Shown: piece by piece, positions 45,501-52,659 of the stretch | Layout of the letters: every line of letters begins with the position of its first letter | How positions within the stretch are numbered: the stretch's first letter is position 1 | Assembly (NCBI RefSeq): GCF_000003815.2 | Contig: NC_049990.1 | Span: forward strand, 21,407,026 to 21,471,025 | Length of the DNA: 64,000 nt | Direction: 5' to 3' | Source of the DNA: Branchiostoma floridae | Taxonomy: Eukaryota > Chordata > Leptocardii > Amphioxiformes > Branchiostomatidae | Program-made: the position numbers and the translations under genes | Notes under the pieces: model-generated | The model's input: only the letters and a program-made list of their open reading frames with translations | Databases searched by the model: none | Told to the model about the DNA's origin: nothing

Positions 45501-47341
45501 CCTGCAACTCCTAGGAAATGAAGAAGATGCAAAATTTCAATTTTCACATTTATCAAGGTGTTTTTGGTTTTATACCTGTTTTATTCCAGAAATATGTTTC
45601 AGCCTGAATTGCCCAAGCCAGCAATTCATTCAAGTTGAATTTGCTAACATGCTAACACATCAAAATCAATGCCATCATAAAAATCACAGTTGTATGACAT
45701 TTGCGATCCTACTATCAACAGTGCAGGTGTATATCTGGCCCTGTACATTCAGAACCTCTCCTGGCTCCCCAAAAAAAGTCCAAATGTTGATTGACCACAG
45801 GGCTTTAGCCAGCTCGAAACTTTTTTCCGTCAGCCAATTCCAATCGTCGCGAAAACCGCGAAAATTGATTAGAAGGACTGAACTGAGACCTTGAAAAACG
45901 GGTTTTAATGAGATTATCGTATGGGAAAGGGCGCCGACACACATTGTCAACAATCATAAAAATAGCAAAACAAACAGTGTGTGGCTTTTACGGTCGTGGA
46001 CGGCGTCCCCAAGCCGCCTGTAGCTTCCAACCAAGGATTTTTGTCCGTCAAGGTTGACGGATTGGTTTTAAAATTTTTCCGTCAGACGCAGCAAATTTCC
46101 GTCAATTGACGGAAAAACGGACGCTGGCTAGAGCCCTGATTGACCATGAGGCTTATTTTGAACAATCTAGCTCTTTTGTACATTTGAGTACACATGTGCA
46201 GCAACAGGAATTCCAGGAAATATGTCAAAGGTGAAGGCCCCTGAATGTAATCATTTGGACATTTTGCAGGGGCACTATAATTAAGCTCAGGGCATTGTTT
46301 TACAAGTTGAAACAATGGTCAAGAGGGGGCTGTTCACGTCTCAGGGGCCTTCTTCTTCTTTTGTTTTGAGGCTACCAACTTGATGAAGACTTTTGTAGCC
46401 TATATCACTTGAGTGAAGTGAGGAAAGCCATGTAAAGTGCCTTTTCTACGGGCACAAGATCAGTGACACGGTGGGGTTTGAACTCAGGACCTTCTAATCT
46501 CCAAGCAGATCCTATGGTGCCATAAGATAGTATCAAAGCTGGCCAAGGATTATAGCTGGCCAAAGGAAGTCAGACGGGCACCGGAGATCTGCCTTCACTG
46601 GAACAGGGAGGAGCATTTCTATTGAATAAAGGTGTCTCTGCCCCTCCCTGTGCCATATTAACAGCTACACAAATATCCAAGGTGCTAATGATTTTACGAC
46701 CAATTTATATCTTTATTGGGACAAGTTCAGTGGCCCCCAAACGTAGGAGATTCGCGCCAAACAGGAAGGAGGGCAATTAACACCTACACAGCAAGCACAG
46801 TTTGATAAGGCAACAATTGGATGTTAATAGCCTTTGTTGGAACCGAATTAATGCAGATCCTACGGTGATTTTGATACTATGTTACCCCACCGTGGATCTG
46901 CTTGGAGATTAAGGACCTTCTGGGCCTGAGCCAAACGTGCTGCCGATTGCGCCAAGCGGTCCCGTGCTTTATCTCTGACATACTGGTAGTCCATGTACCT
47001 AAAGTAAATAAAGACAAGTACAGTTCCTGTTGCCGCACATATGCATGCATATACATGTGTGAAACGGCCTAATGCCTGTGAGTCTGATTTTTAGACAATT
47101 GGAGCACAGTCATGCACCCACATACAAACATGTGGAAACAAACCTTCTTTATTCTACACAACAGAACAGAAGATCATCAATATGAATCTCCTGTTACACA
47201 AATTATTCCACAAAATTCTGCACATGTCCTTACCTTCCTGAGAGCCTGACACCCTGCGCACCCCTCGCACCAGTTCGGTACTTCCAGCCCCGGCATCGCG
47301 CCTTCCGTGTCTCCGTTTGGCACTGCAACGTCTTCAGACAT
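27408..47341 (-). CDS. ICE1: ICE1, little elongation complex subunit 1 (17 coding exons)
   Basis: Scaffold of the little elongation complex, which supports RNA polymerase II and III transcription of snRNA genes (known for human ICE1). The exons I read splice in frame to 1876 codons including stop. Order: a Cys-rich start (EGCAGCQALRK, like the human CQGCAS start); a coiled coil at about residues 37-210 encoded by many short exons (KQRVISTDLLLKQ resembles human KQKIINTDNLL); one huge disordered exon (about 313-1514) with acidic, Ser/Pro and repeated PISPLPPSP-type motifs; and a helical C-terminal domain (about 1515-1875) with HQSWHWTHDYLI, VVAIMQVIG and LSPSNP matching the human C-terminus. 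It is shorter than human ICE1 (about 2266 aa), mainly in the low-complexity part. One intron holds a complete piggyBac. Divergent from FANCE. Confidence 0.9.
28026..28130 (-). CDS. ICE1: ICE1 exon 16
   Basis: Encodes GIGRVGLLEDQSSVNQLQQV-VIRMLTEAEKSQNS, with phase 1 at both ends. It joins exon 15 across about 4.8 kb that include the transposon. Confidence 0.88.
28700..29890. repeat. About 365-bp tandem repeats in piggyBac 3' arm
   Basis: The blocks GGCAATAAAGGCATCAAAAG and ATGGCYGTGGACTGTCCTTA recur at a spacing of about 365 bp. The copies at 29.2 and 29.6 kb are very alike; the copy at 28.75-29.1 kb is more diverged. Confidence 0.75.
29971..31584 (-). CDS. piggyBac transposase exon 2 (catalytic domain)
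   Basis: 538 codons including stop. Holds all three catalytic Asp and the C-terminal zinc-binding cysteines. Uninterrupted. Confidence 0.93.
   Translation of the reverse strand, partial: VTLPDDPVELDFLNLMFPDHLYKVLTEQTNKYAEDFFAQNPKPGLPPNSRPRDWPENGITEPDMKAFMALTIAMGIIHQQDINDYWSVDEVQETPFFRSVMSRDKFQLIFKFMHLNDNDEYKARGDPEYDPFQKLGVFYPTITQQFKSTWSPGREICIDEGMVPFRGNVHFRTYNPDKPDKYGLKAYELCDSSNSYCCCFELYGGKGKEPSEKGLTYDIVMRLMEPYVGTGRTLYCDNYYSSPQLFLDLADANTNTCGTMRNRKGVPDAFKDASVTTPQQKFCMANGPLLAVKYKDRRDVKMLTTAHSAKLVGTKKNNHRGEEKVKPECIHEYNLSMGAVDTSDQMVAYLSFRRRSLKWWKKAFFHIYSLGICNAFILYKEHKEQQRAQQRAQQRALQRANNTDGDDDEQQAEPKPLHKVFRREIVKQLISTSGYAKPQRKSLSASGAVLQRLTGRHFLEELPPSESGRVPNRVCQVCNTAKMRKAEMRKEPKRKQYRVSRYQCDECKVALCAAPCFKLYHTCKDFVASYLNNHDKD
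29971..32420 (-). CDS. piggyBac transposase (2 exons, about 703 aa)
   Basis: DDD-class transposase (DDE_Tnp_1_7 type) that cuts and pastes at TTAA. Exons 31923-32420 and 29971-31584 join in phase 0 (donor GTAAAT, acceptor CTTCAG; 338-bp intron). Residues 1-166: an acidic start (SNDSDPEYPTSTEDSDESSS) then a long Arg/Gly-rich block. The catalytic domain carries the three conserved aspartates at about 325 (IDEGMVPFRG), 403 (YCDNYYSS) and 507 (GAVDTSDQM); spacing 78 and 104 is close to the Trichoplusia enzyme. The C-terminus has a Cys/His zinc-binding domain (CQVC, CDEC, LCAAPC, YHTC) that in the family binds the terminal repeats. No stop or frameshift is seen. Start chosen at MSRYSLRQ. Confidence 0.93.
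31923..32420 (-). CDS. piggyBac transposase exon 1 (RG-rich N-terminus)
   Basis: 166 codons from ATG 32420 to donor CAG|GTAAAT. Acidic start, then an RG/RGR-rich block, ending HPFTAERGFTDQ. Confidence 0.85.
32745..32806 (-). pseudogene. Relic copy of the ICE1 exon 15 3' end
   Basis: Reads SIKSMVPHGTVVVIG followed by GTGAGTTCTTG, against SIKSTVPHGTVVAIMQVIG and the same donor in the real exon at 32934-32990. It differs by 12 in-frame bases. No usable acceptor in the right phase is seen, so it is probably a duplication relic and not an alternative exon. Confidence 0.6.
32820..32885. repeat. (CA)n microsatellite
   Basis: CA-rich run with ACACACAC blocks, between the two copies of the ICE1 exon 15 end. 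Confidence 0.8.
32934..33152 (-). CDS. ICE1: ICE1 exon 15 (C-terminal domain)
   Basis: Encodes KYPCLNPLMYETAKALELLA, HQSWHWTHDYLIQNLLLPVL and TVVAIMQVIG, which align well with the human C-terminus. Acceptor TTTCTCCAG, donor GTGAGT. The intron that follows contains the piggyBac. Confidence 0.92.
33782..34105 (-). CDS. ICE1: ICE1 exon 14 (C-terminal domain)
   Basis: Encodes NLEPVRILVYDILREKLFSP, then VSVWPLVLQRS and a helical stretch to LLTNTAK. Donor GTAAGG, acceptor TTTTTTTAG. Phase 1 at both ends. Confidence 0.9.
34190..34600. repeat. GGTACAGGT-rich repeat in ICE1 intron
   Basis: TACCTGTACCTGTACCTG tandem hexamers and TTAGGTACAGG blocks, related to the interior of 26402-26838. Confidence 0.5.
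34741..35002 (-). CDS. ICE1: ICE1 exon 13 (C-terminal domain)
   Basis: Encodes YILQSEGARVDLFPAVK through HLLATCRLYTGLCRLTG. It begins the helical C-terminal domain; the human protein has a matching CRVYT segment. Phase 0 in, phase 1 out. Confidence 0.9.
35421..39026 (-). CDS. ICE1: ICE1 exon 12, large disordered region
   Basis: One open exon of 3606 bp (1202 codons), phase 0 at both ends, acceptor TTTTTCCAG and donor GTAAGT. Composition is Ser/Glu/Lys/Pro-rich with many SP/TP sites, basic Arg-Gly patches near the N-terminal end, a cluster of SPLPPSP-like repeats near 36250-36550, and two acidic EEGELSE/EDGEITGE motifs. It ends GAVNIIME, continuing into the conserved C-terminal domain. Confidence 0.92.
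39570..39823 (-). CDS. ICE1: ICE1 exon 11
   Basis: Basic then acidic linker: TPAKQTRRSHNTRTRTPKRA, SNTPSDEEEMDWS, and an MSPLSPLPPTP motif that foreshadows the SP repeats of the next exon. Acceptor CTTTTCACAG, donor GTGAGA. Phase 1 in, phase 0 out. Confidence 0.85.
40443..40491 (-). CDS. ICE1: ICE1 exon 10 (coiled coil end)
   Basis: Encodes VMIDGLQEQNSKIQQQ. Acceptor GTGTTTTAG, donor GTAATG. Phase 0 in, phase 1 out. Confidence 0.82.
40618..40700 (-). CDS. ICE1: ICE1 exon 9 (coiled coil)
   Basis: Encodes EDLAKLKADLASEKRKNRGL-ERELDRAK. Acceptor TTTGCACAG, donor GTACAA. Confidence 0.82.
40803..40912. mobile_element. Truncated pogo/Tigger-like MITE
   Basis: CGGATAATTGCA..ATACACTGGCAAA..GCAATTAAATGGCTTTTACTG followed by TA matches the 3' two-thirds of 18601-18774. 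The left end is degraded. In an ICE1 intron. Confidence 0.65.
41036..41067 (-). CDS. ICE1: ICE1 exon 8 (32-bp microexon)
   Basis: Acceptor TTTTATTGCAG, donor GTATGT-like. Encodes NEKKVSTAKLQ across its junctions. Its frame fits both neighbours exactly. Confidence 0.75.
41251..41327 (-). CDS. ICE1: ICE1 exon 7 (coiled coil)
   Basis: Encodes GLCQQYREVIKKFEDEEAER-EANNS. Acceptor CCACCAG, donor GTACGT. Phase 0 in, phase 2 out. Confidence 0.82.
41555..41648. mobile_element. MITE, CTGGGTATCATCC termini
   Basis: Inverted ends CTGGGTATCATCCTCCACAG / CTATGGAGGATGGTACCCAG with an inner palindrome (GCTCAAT..ATTGAGC). Related to 12296-12434. In an ICE1 intron. Confidence 0.7.
41715..41795 (-). CDS. ICE1: ICE1 exon 6 (coiled coil)
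   Basis: 81 bp in phase 0 at both ends. Encodes RKQELEESQQKCKAEVEEAR-DRIRASE. Acceptor TTATTCCAG, donor GTGGGG (weak after +4). Confidence 0.8.
41974..42037 (-). CDS. ICE1: ICE1 exon 5 (coiled coil)
   Basis: Encodes RHCETLQMQLDSALKEMEPL-KK. Acceptor CCTTCAG, donor GTGAGA. Confidence 0.82.
42233..42279 (-). CDS. ICE1: ICE1 exon 4 (coiled coil)
   Basis: Encodes RQKIEEATRQLISTE. Acceptor ATTCAG, donor GTTAGT. Phase 0 in, phase 2 out. Confidence 0.8.
43090..43380. repeat. About 47-bp tandem repeats, 6 units
   Basis: Units contain ATTGGACTGATTTTCATAGT and AAGAATCCTGAG. Imperfect. In ICE1 intron 3. Confidence 0.85.
44723..44792 (-). CDS. ICE1: ICE1 exon 3 (coiled coil)
   Basis: Acceptor TTTTACAG, donor GTAAAC. 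Encodes DLLLKQNAEYKARYNAKAQD-ILKY. Phase 2 in, phase 0 out. Confidence 0.85.
44995..45130 (+). mobile_element. tRNA-derived SINE
   Basis: Box A-like TTGGCCTAGTGGTTATGG and box B-like AGTTCGAATCCCGGG about 45 bp later, then a non-tRNA tail. The acceptor stem does not pair, so it is not a functional tRNA gene. Confidence 0.6.
45440..45510 (-). CDS. ICE1: ICE1 exon 2 (coiled coil)
   Basis: Acceptor TTTCCTAG, donor GTAAGT. Encodes ELQDKEAEHKRVWLAVKQRV-IST, a helix resembling the human ICE1 coiled-coil start. Confidence 0.85.
45798..46138. mobile_element. hAT MITE, copy A, 8-bp duplication ATTGACCA
   Basis: Starts CAGGGCTTTAGCCAGC and ends GCTGGCTAGAGCCCTG, flanked on both sides by ATTGACCA (45790-45797, 46139-46146). 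Contains GGTTGACGGATTGGTTTTAA. In ICE1 intron 1-2 region. Confidence 0.9.
46375..46985 (-). mobile_element. tRNA-SINE split by a MITE
   Basis: On the minus strand: GCTTGGCGCAATCGGCAGCA (box A-like), then CCCAGAAGGTCCT, then the MITE, then GAAGGTCCTGAGTTCAAACC (box B) and the GTGCC..AAAGGCACTTTACATGG body. The tRNA-like head imitates an exon of ICE1. Confidence 0.75.
46495..46911. mobile_element. MITE inside SINE, 9-bp duplication AGGACCTTC
   Basis: Perfect 18-bp inverted ends TAATCTCCAAGCAGATCC; flanks AGGACCTTC at 46486-46494 and 46912-46920. Same family as 21107-21233. Confidence 0.85.
47234..47341 (-). CDS. ICE1: ICE1 exon 1
   Basis: ATG at 47341 and 36 codons to donor AAG|GTAAGG, phase 0. 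Encodes MSEDVAVPNGDTEG and a CEGCAGC motif. It joins directly to 45440-45510, giving LRK-ELQDKE. Confidence 0.8.
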
Positions 47342-47916
47342 TTCTTAGACGGTTTCCAAACTTCATTTTCGACCTTCTGTTTTCCAGATCACTTTATAAT
47401 CTACAACATAATAACACGCAGCGAGGAAGTTTGTCCTGCAGGTCCATGTGAAACATTATGGGGGAGGGGGGCACGGACTCAAGAACAATTCTCACGATTC
47501 TTGCAAAATTTGCGACAACGTGAGACAAATGTTATCTTTATTACCTACCTACAAGTCTGTCAGAAGCTATTCACAGCCCTTTTTAGCTCGTAGAAAGGGC
47601 CAAATTCGTAAATTCCACCCTGAAATCCAAAAAGTAAAGTTCAGGTCTGACTGAAAAAGGACCTCGTCGGGACGACGTATTGTATAGCTGTCTAACATTG
47701 TCAATTTAAGTGCCAAAATATTTGTAACCTCAGATATACGAAAAGTTGCATTGATGAAATGAAATGAATCAAGGTTTATAAAGAATGTTAAATTTTATCT
47801 TTGCTTTCAATCTAATGTTCATCATTAAGCATAATAACAGGTTACAGTCAAATCTAAGATGTTAATTTGAACAGGCATTGATTCTGTCGTGATGAACACA
47901 CTACAACTTGAGCACA
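47342..47916. promoter_or_regulatory. Divergent ICE1/FANCE promoter region
   Basis: 575 bp separate the two start codons, which face away from each other. It must hold both 5' UTRs and core promoters unless one gene starts farther away. No TATA box is obvious. A GAGGAAGT near 47423 could be an ETS site (weak). Confidence 0.5.
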
Positions 47917-47923
47917 ATGGCGG
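47917..47923 (+). CDS. FANCE: FANCE exon 1 (7 coding bases, inferred)
   Basis: ATGGCGG followed by a perfect GTAAGT donor. The leftover base fits exon 2, whose first codon needs exactly one base. Alternative: an upstream ATG at 47458 with donor GTGAGA, but its phase does not fit exon 2. Confidence 0.55.
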
Positions 47924-50900
47924 GTAAGTTGAAAAATGTTATTGGGGAGGTTGTGGATCTGATTGCTCAAAATTGCCTGAACATTGCTGATGACAGACAT
48001 TAAGCAACGTATGTAAGTCAAATATGACTCCATTGTCATCATTTTGGTCCTTTTAAACCTGAAAAATAAAGCACAACTAGGAGGTTTCAAGGACGTTGCA
48101 GATAATGTTAAATATTCTAGCATTGATTGATACACATACTATTGACCTCTTATATAATCAGCCATCAAGCAGATGTTAGGATCAATATTTTATGACCACT
48201 AGGTTTCTCCGATACCTTGGGGCTTCTTTGATAACCATTCAGAAACATGACAGTGAGAAAACGTTACAATGTTCCTCCCAAACATCTGCTTGGAGATTTA
48301 AGTTGAACTTCATGCTTTGTCCGCTCAGTCCTTTAGCGTCAGGGTGGTTAACGAATGGAACACCCTGCCACAGGAGGTTGTAGATGCCAAGTCTGTTAAT
48401 GAGTTTAAAACAAAGCTAGATACAAATGTAAATTAGGGGAGAGCGAGAAGCTTACATTCTGCATGTGTGAAGATCGGGTGCTACAGTAACTGTAATTCCT
48501 GATTTTTTCAATGTAATTTTCAGCGTGAACTTATCATTACTGATAACAAATGATTCACAGACGTTTTTTATGTGCACTTGCCGCGACAGTGAACATTTAG
48601 TAGCAGACCGTGCTTTGTTCTTATATTTCATGATCATTTATGATCATCCTGAGCAGGGCAAAGGAGTATCCTGAGTGCTGAAGCCCTGAGCAGGTGTGCA
48701 GACTTGGGCAGGAGGATCTCTCAACAACACAGGAAGAGGCGGTATCCATGGCAACCAGGCTTGGAATTTGATTGGCTACCGTCTGTGTTGGAGGAAAAGT
48801 TGAAAGATGGAAGGTACTTATCACTTGAGTCATTGTGTGAAGATCAAACTTTTTCCAAATAAATATTTGTATGCAGCTCAGCTACTAGTACTAGTAGGCT
48901 GTCATGTTTATTATTCCTGTGGCAAAATTTTAATGTCTGAGTTTGACAAAGTTTACATTGAAGATACTAGAAGGAATATACATTTGTTTTGTAGAGTTGA
49001 TCCTATAATGGTAATAGGTTTTGTAATTATGTAAGAGTTGATCCTATAGAGTTATTGGTTATAGGTTTTGTATTATGTATGAGTGATGCTTGAACTCTAA
49101 TCTTGAGTGTTTCTATTCAGTTTGATCATGAAATGTTGTTATCTTGTGTATAACTTAATTTCTTTCATCCCAACATCATTAGCAGTTGCATGGGTTCACA
49201 CCAGAGTTTGGCATTTGAACACTCCAAGGAGCAAGATTCATCAAAGAAGGCAGCTCTACAAACTTCACAAAACTCCAAAGATAAAATGCCAAGAGAAGTT
49301 GAACTTGACAAGTTAAGTCAAGAAGCAGACAATGAAGTGCCAAATTTTAGGATAGATGACAAAGTTTTTGATGGAAATGGAGAAAAGAGTATTGAACCAG
49401 ACATTCAAAAGGGCGACCATTTTGATGGGAAGACCACAGAAGGAGAAAGTACATCACCAAATTTTGCTGCAGTACCACCTCCACCAGACATACAAGTTCA
49501 AGATGACGTTGAGTTGGTTGGAGAGTCATCTTCCAAGGAACCACATACATGTAACAAGGAGTTGATTTCTAAGGAGATAAGTGATGTCTTAACCGAGTTG
49601 CACCAAAGATGGACTCAAGGAGAACAGGTGTTTGTGCTATTTCTTTACTTTTTTTTAGTCATGATTGAGACTTTGAGCTGTCTTCTTTTTATCACAGATT
49701 CGGAGCCTCTCAAAATCACGTCCCATCTAATATATGTTGTACCCCTACAGGTTGAGTTTGGACCAGAGTACCAGTTCTTTACAAGCTGTTCACCACGGCA
49801 GATGGAGAGTGCCTGTTGTGAGCTTCTTAAACTTGGGCTGTCTGAAGTTGCCATGTGCGGCGCCTGTCATTTCATGGCACAAGTGACACCACCTCCCAGC
49901 CATACCAACTGCTGTGTTTTTATCAGGCAGTGTCTTCTACCTCAGCTTCCTGACACAGAGAATGAGTCTGCATCAAGGATGTTGTCGGCAGCTATGGTGG
50001 AGTTTGCAAGGTAAGGCCACACCAGTTTTATTTGTTGCCTGTCCATCTTTTTAAATTTTCAACAACAACAGCAAAAAATTAAGTCCCAAGAAAAAAATAA
50101 TAGAGGTTTTGCTATCACAAGCCTGTAAATATTACCATTCAGAGCCACATACACATAATTTCAGTCTAAAAGCAATCTTATTCAGAACATTAGTAACAAA
50201 TCAAAGGAAGGATTCATTGCATAAAACATGCCATTAAACTCCTCAGGCTGTTGTTTTTTGTGTTGTTTAAGCCATATATCTTCACCCCAGACCGTTTGAA
50301 ACAAATCATTTCAATTTTTTTGTCGACCTGCCGGTCCAATTTTTTTCTGAAAAAATCCGAGAAGCAACAAATAAATTTGGTGTGGCCTAAAGGCAATGGC
50401 AAAAGTGGAAGCTCAACTTTGTTGGTAATAATCATAGTAAGGATAAATGATAATTGCTTCAGTAAGAATTATCAACATAGGAGCTTATACTTTGTGATGA
50501 CTGTTCTGATTTGGTAACCTAAACTCTAGTTTGTATAATCCACTCTATCAGGAAGTACCCACGACCGTTTGTTGAGACTGCTGTGATGCCCCTGCTGACC
50601 AGGATGGGAGAGGGCAGCTGGCTGTGGGACGTCCTGAAAAGGCTGGTTACTGAACCAGACACACAACAACAGGTATGACATATCGGATCTGTAATAATCC
50701 TAACACTAACAGTCTGTTTAAATGTTACAGTTACTGTAGCACTGACAGTTTAGAGAGCTTATACCTTGTGATGCAATTAAACATGAAAGCAAGCTTTGAG
50801 CTTCCTAATACTCATCTACGATACGTTGTGTATTTCTCGCCTAATGAGTGACAAAATCTTCAAACCAACTTTGGAATTTACATTTATGAAGGTTAGATAT

Positions 50901-51481
50901 CCACGTTAACAATAATCAAATTGTACAATTCAATCTCTTCAGCTGGATACAACTTTTGGAATATTTGACATTCAAAACATATCCTGAGAAAATGTGCTGT
51001 GATATACATAGCTCTGAGATGTCTGAACTAAACTCATGTAGGGCAGTTACACTAAAAAATACAAAAGATACATATTCCATACTGCAGAAAAAAAGAAAAT
51101 ACCAGTTCATTCATTAACATTAATTATCTTGTGGATTCATTAACTGTCTCATCATTTTCTTAGGATCTTGTATCCATTCTCCAAGTGCTGTATGGAGCTG
51201 AGACTTGGTCTGAGTCCACAGTAGCCTTACTGCAGACAGTTGTTAACCAGAAGCCTCCACTGGACACCACTTCACTGTCTGATCTCACCACAGCGACTCA
51301 GGGGCAGGCAGAGAAGTTGAACTCTAATCTGAAGTTCACAAAGCTGGTACTGGCTATAATTAAGACATATGGGAAGGATATGTCTCAAGATGATGTACGG
51401 AGGTTGACTATGGTCCTGGACTGTAACCAAACTTTCCTGAAGAGAGCAGCTTCTGCAGCTCTCAAAAGAGTTACAAAATAA
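47917..51481 (+). CDS. FANCE: FANCE, Fanconi anemia group E protein (6 coding exons)
   Basis: Fanconi core-complex subunit that bridges the core to FANCD2 for monoubiquitination in crosslink repair (family knowledge). Exons 47917-47923, 48657-48813, 49186-49627, 49751-50010, 50552-50672 and 51164-51481 join in frame to 434 aa (human 536). The N-terminal exon has PGLEFDWLPSVLEEKLK, like human WEPFDWGRLLEALC. An acidic linker follows. The C-terminal helical-repeat domain starts YQFFTSCSPRQMESACCELL (human LLHECSPSQMDLLCAQL), then KYPRPFVETAVMPLL, and ends NQTFLKRAASAALKRV (human NTTFLRKSLKAALKHL). The polyadenylation hexamer AATAAA overlaps the stop codon. The first 7-nt coding exon (ATGGCGG|GTAAGT) is inferred from phase. 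Confidence 0.88.
48332..48436 (+). pseudogene. LINE reverse-transcriptase C-terminal relic
   Basis: Reads FSVRVVNEWNTLPQEVVDAK then SVNEFKTKLD and a stop, typical of the last residues of non-LTR ORF2 (RVVNxWNxLP). Only this end remains. In FANCE intron 1. Confidence 0.75.
48657..48813 (+). CDS. FANCE: FANCE exon 2
   Basis: Acceptor GAGCAG, donor GTACTT. Encodes GQRSILSAEALSRCADLGRR, then PGLEFDWLPSVLEEKLKDG. Resembles the human FANCE N-terminal helical region. Confidence 0.75.
48814..49185 (+). other. FANCE: FANCE intron 2
   Basis: Bounded by GTACTT and ATTAGCAG. Contains a short tandem block (GTTGATCCTATA, TATAGGTTTTGTA) near 48990-49070. No exon found for the helical segment that human FANCE has here. 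Confidence 0.6.
49186..49627 (+). CDS. FANCE: FANCE exon 3 (acidic linker)
   Basis: Low-complexity hydrophilic region ending LTELHQRWTQGEQ. Donor CAG|GTGTTT. The following 123-bp intron is open in frame. Confidence 0.82.
49751..50010 (+). CDS. FANCE: FANCE exon 4 (C-terminal domain)
   Basis: Encodes VEFGPEYQFFTSCSPRQMES to AAMVEFAR. Acceptor CCCCTACAG, donor GTAAGG. Phase 0 in, phase 2 out. Confidence 0.9.
50552..50672 (+). CDS. FANCE: FANCE exon 5
   Basis: Encodes KYPRPFVETAVMPLLTRMGE to EPDTQQQ. Acceptor TCTATCAG, donor GTATGA. Confidence 0.9.
51164..51481 (+). CDS. FANCE: FANCE exon 6 (last)
   Basis: Encodes DLVSILQVLYGAETWSESTV through ASAALKRVTK and TAA. Helical repeats; the FLKRAASAALK end is typical of FANCE. 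Confidence 0.9.
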   Translation, partial: DLVSILQVLYGAETWSESTVALLQTVVNQKPPLDTTSLSDLTTATQGQAEKLNSNLKFTKLVLAIIKTYGKDMSQDDVRRLTMVLDCNQTFLKRAASAALKRVTK

Positions 51482-51482
51482 A
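51477..51482 (+). terminator. AATAAA overlapping FANCE stop codon
   Basis: The sequence ACAAAATAAAG contains both TAA and AATAAA. If used, the 3' UTR would be only tens of bases. Another AATAAA lies near 52244. Confidence 0.4.
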
Positions 51483-51509
51483 GAATGGACCCAGGGTGAG
51501 GCATTGTGT

Positions 51510-51750
51510 TGTGTACTAGTAGGGTGTTTGTCCCGGAAACCAGAAGTTCTGGGTTCAAATCCTGTCATGCTACAAATTTTGTACTCTTGGAAAGGCACTC
51601 TATATGACTTTCTTCTCTCTACCCAGGTGTAAAAATGGGTATCTGACTTTGGCTGGGGAGGTAAAAGGTGGTGGGTCAGGAAAGAGATGGGCTCTGCTTC
51701 CAAATACCAGTAGATAACAACCCACTTCCTCAAAAAAAAGGCTATGGGAC
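51510..51750 (+). mobile_element. tRNA-derived SINE, best copy
   Basis: AGAAGTTCTGGGTTCAAATCC (box B), GGAAAGGCACTCTATATGAC, GGCTGGGGAGGTAAAAGGTG, GTAGATAACAACCCACTTCC and a TCAAAAAAAAGGCTATGGGA end. Immediately after the FANCE stop, so it may lie in the FANCE 3' UTR if the early AATAAA is skipped. Confidence 0.7.
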
Positions 51751-52320
51751 TTAAAGCGTAAATTTTTACAGCATAAATAGCAAGTTGTGCACTGGTGGGT
51801 GGCTGCCTAACAAGAAGTTATTTTTGTTGGACTTACAGAAATCTTGTACATTTGCAGTTTACTGTCTTGAACATCTTTATTCATGCTATAAATAGACATA
51901 TAAGATATTCTCTTCTATTTCTCACTACATTGTACTTTGTTGATACAGTAAAGGATCACATACCTGTACTAGTATATACCTCGGATTGTGACAGATTGAA
52001 AACGTACAAGGTAACTTGAGTACAAAGTAAATGTTGTCTACAAACACTATCCTTTGAATACACCATGCTGCATTCTTGAATATTGGAATGTATCATAAAA
52101 AGTTAAAACCCTTACGTATTGTTGTAAAACAGTTCAGATATCCTACAAAGACTAAGCAACAGCACAACTACCATGCACAATCACTAAACATGCTAAAATG
52201 TAAGTCTATCAACATCATATTAGGCCTGGCACAGGATTGTCTCAAATAAAGAGACACATTTTCAGTCAAACCTTGAAATTGCACATATGCAATTATGCTG
52301 CAGTAAATACATGTACACAT

Positions 52321-52652
52321 CAGGGCTCTAGCCAGCTCGAAATTTTTTTCCGTCAGCCAATTCCCATTGTCGCGAAAACACTATTCCAGGAGTTAGAGAG
52401 ACTGAACTGAGACCTTGAAAAACGGGTTTTTAATGAGATTATCGTATGCGAAAGGGCACCGACACACATTGTCAACAATCATAACAATAGTAAAACAAAC
52501 AGTGTGTAGTTTTTACGGCGTCCCCAAGCCGCCTGTAGCTTTCATCAAGGATTTTTGTCCATCAAGGTTGACGGATTGGTTTTAAAATTTTTCCGTCACA
52601 CGCAACAAATTTCCGTCAATTGACGGAAAAACGGACGCTGACTAGAGCCCTG
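52321..52652. mobile_element. hAT MITE, copy B, 8-bp duplication GTACACAT
   Basis: CAGGGCTCTAGCCAGC to CTGACTAGAGCCCTG, flanked by GTACACAT (52313-52320, 52653-52660). Over 90 percent alike by eye to copy A. Downstream of FANCE. Confidence 0.9.
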
Positions 52653-52659
52653 GTACACA

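Noticed and set aside
46917-46989. Apparent ICE1 exon (YVRDKARDRLAQSAARLAQAQK) between exon 1 and 45510
   Set aside because: Its sequence is the tRNA-like head of a SINE (TTGGCGCAATCGG box A, box B beyond the MITE), the donor would be a poor GTCCTT, and exon 1 joins the next coiled-coil exon directly in phase 0.
47458-47525. Alternative FANCE first exon (MGEGGTDSRTILTILAKFATT)
   Set aside because: Its GTGAGA donor leaves two bases, whereas FANCE exon 2 needs one; joining would hit an early stop.
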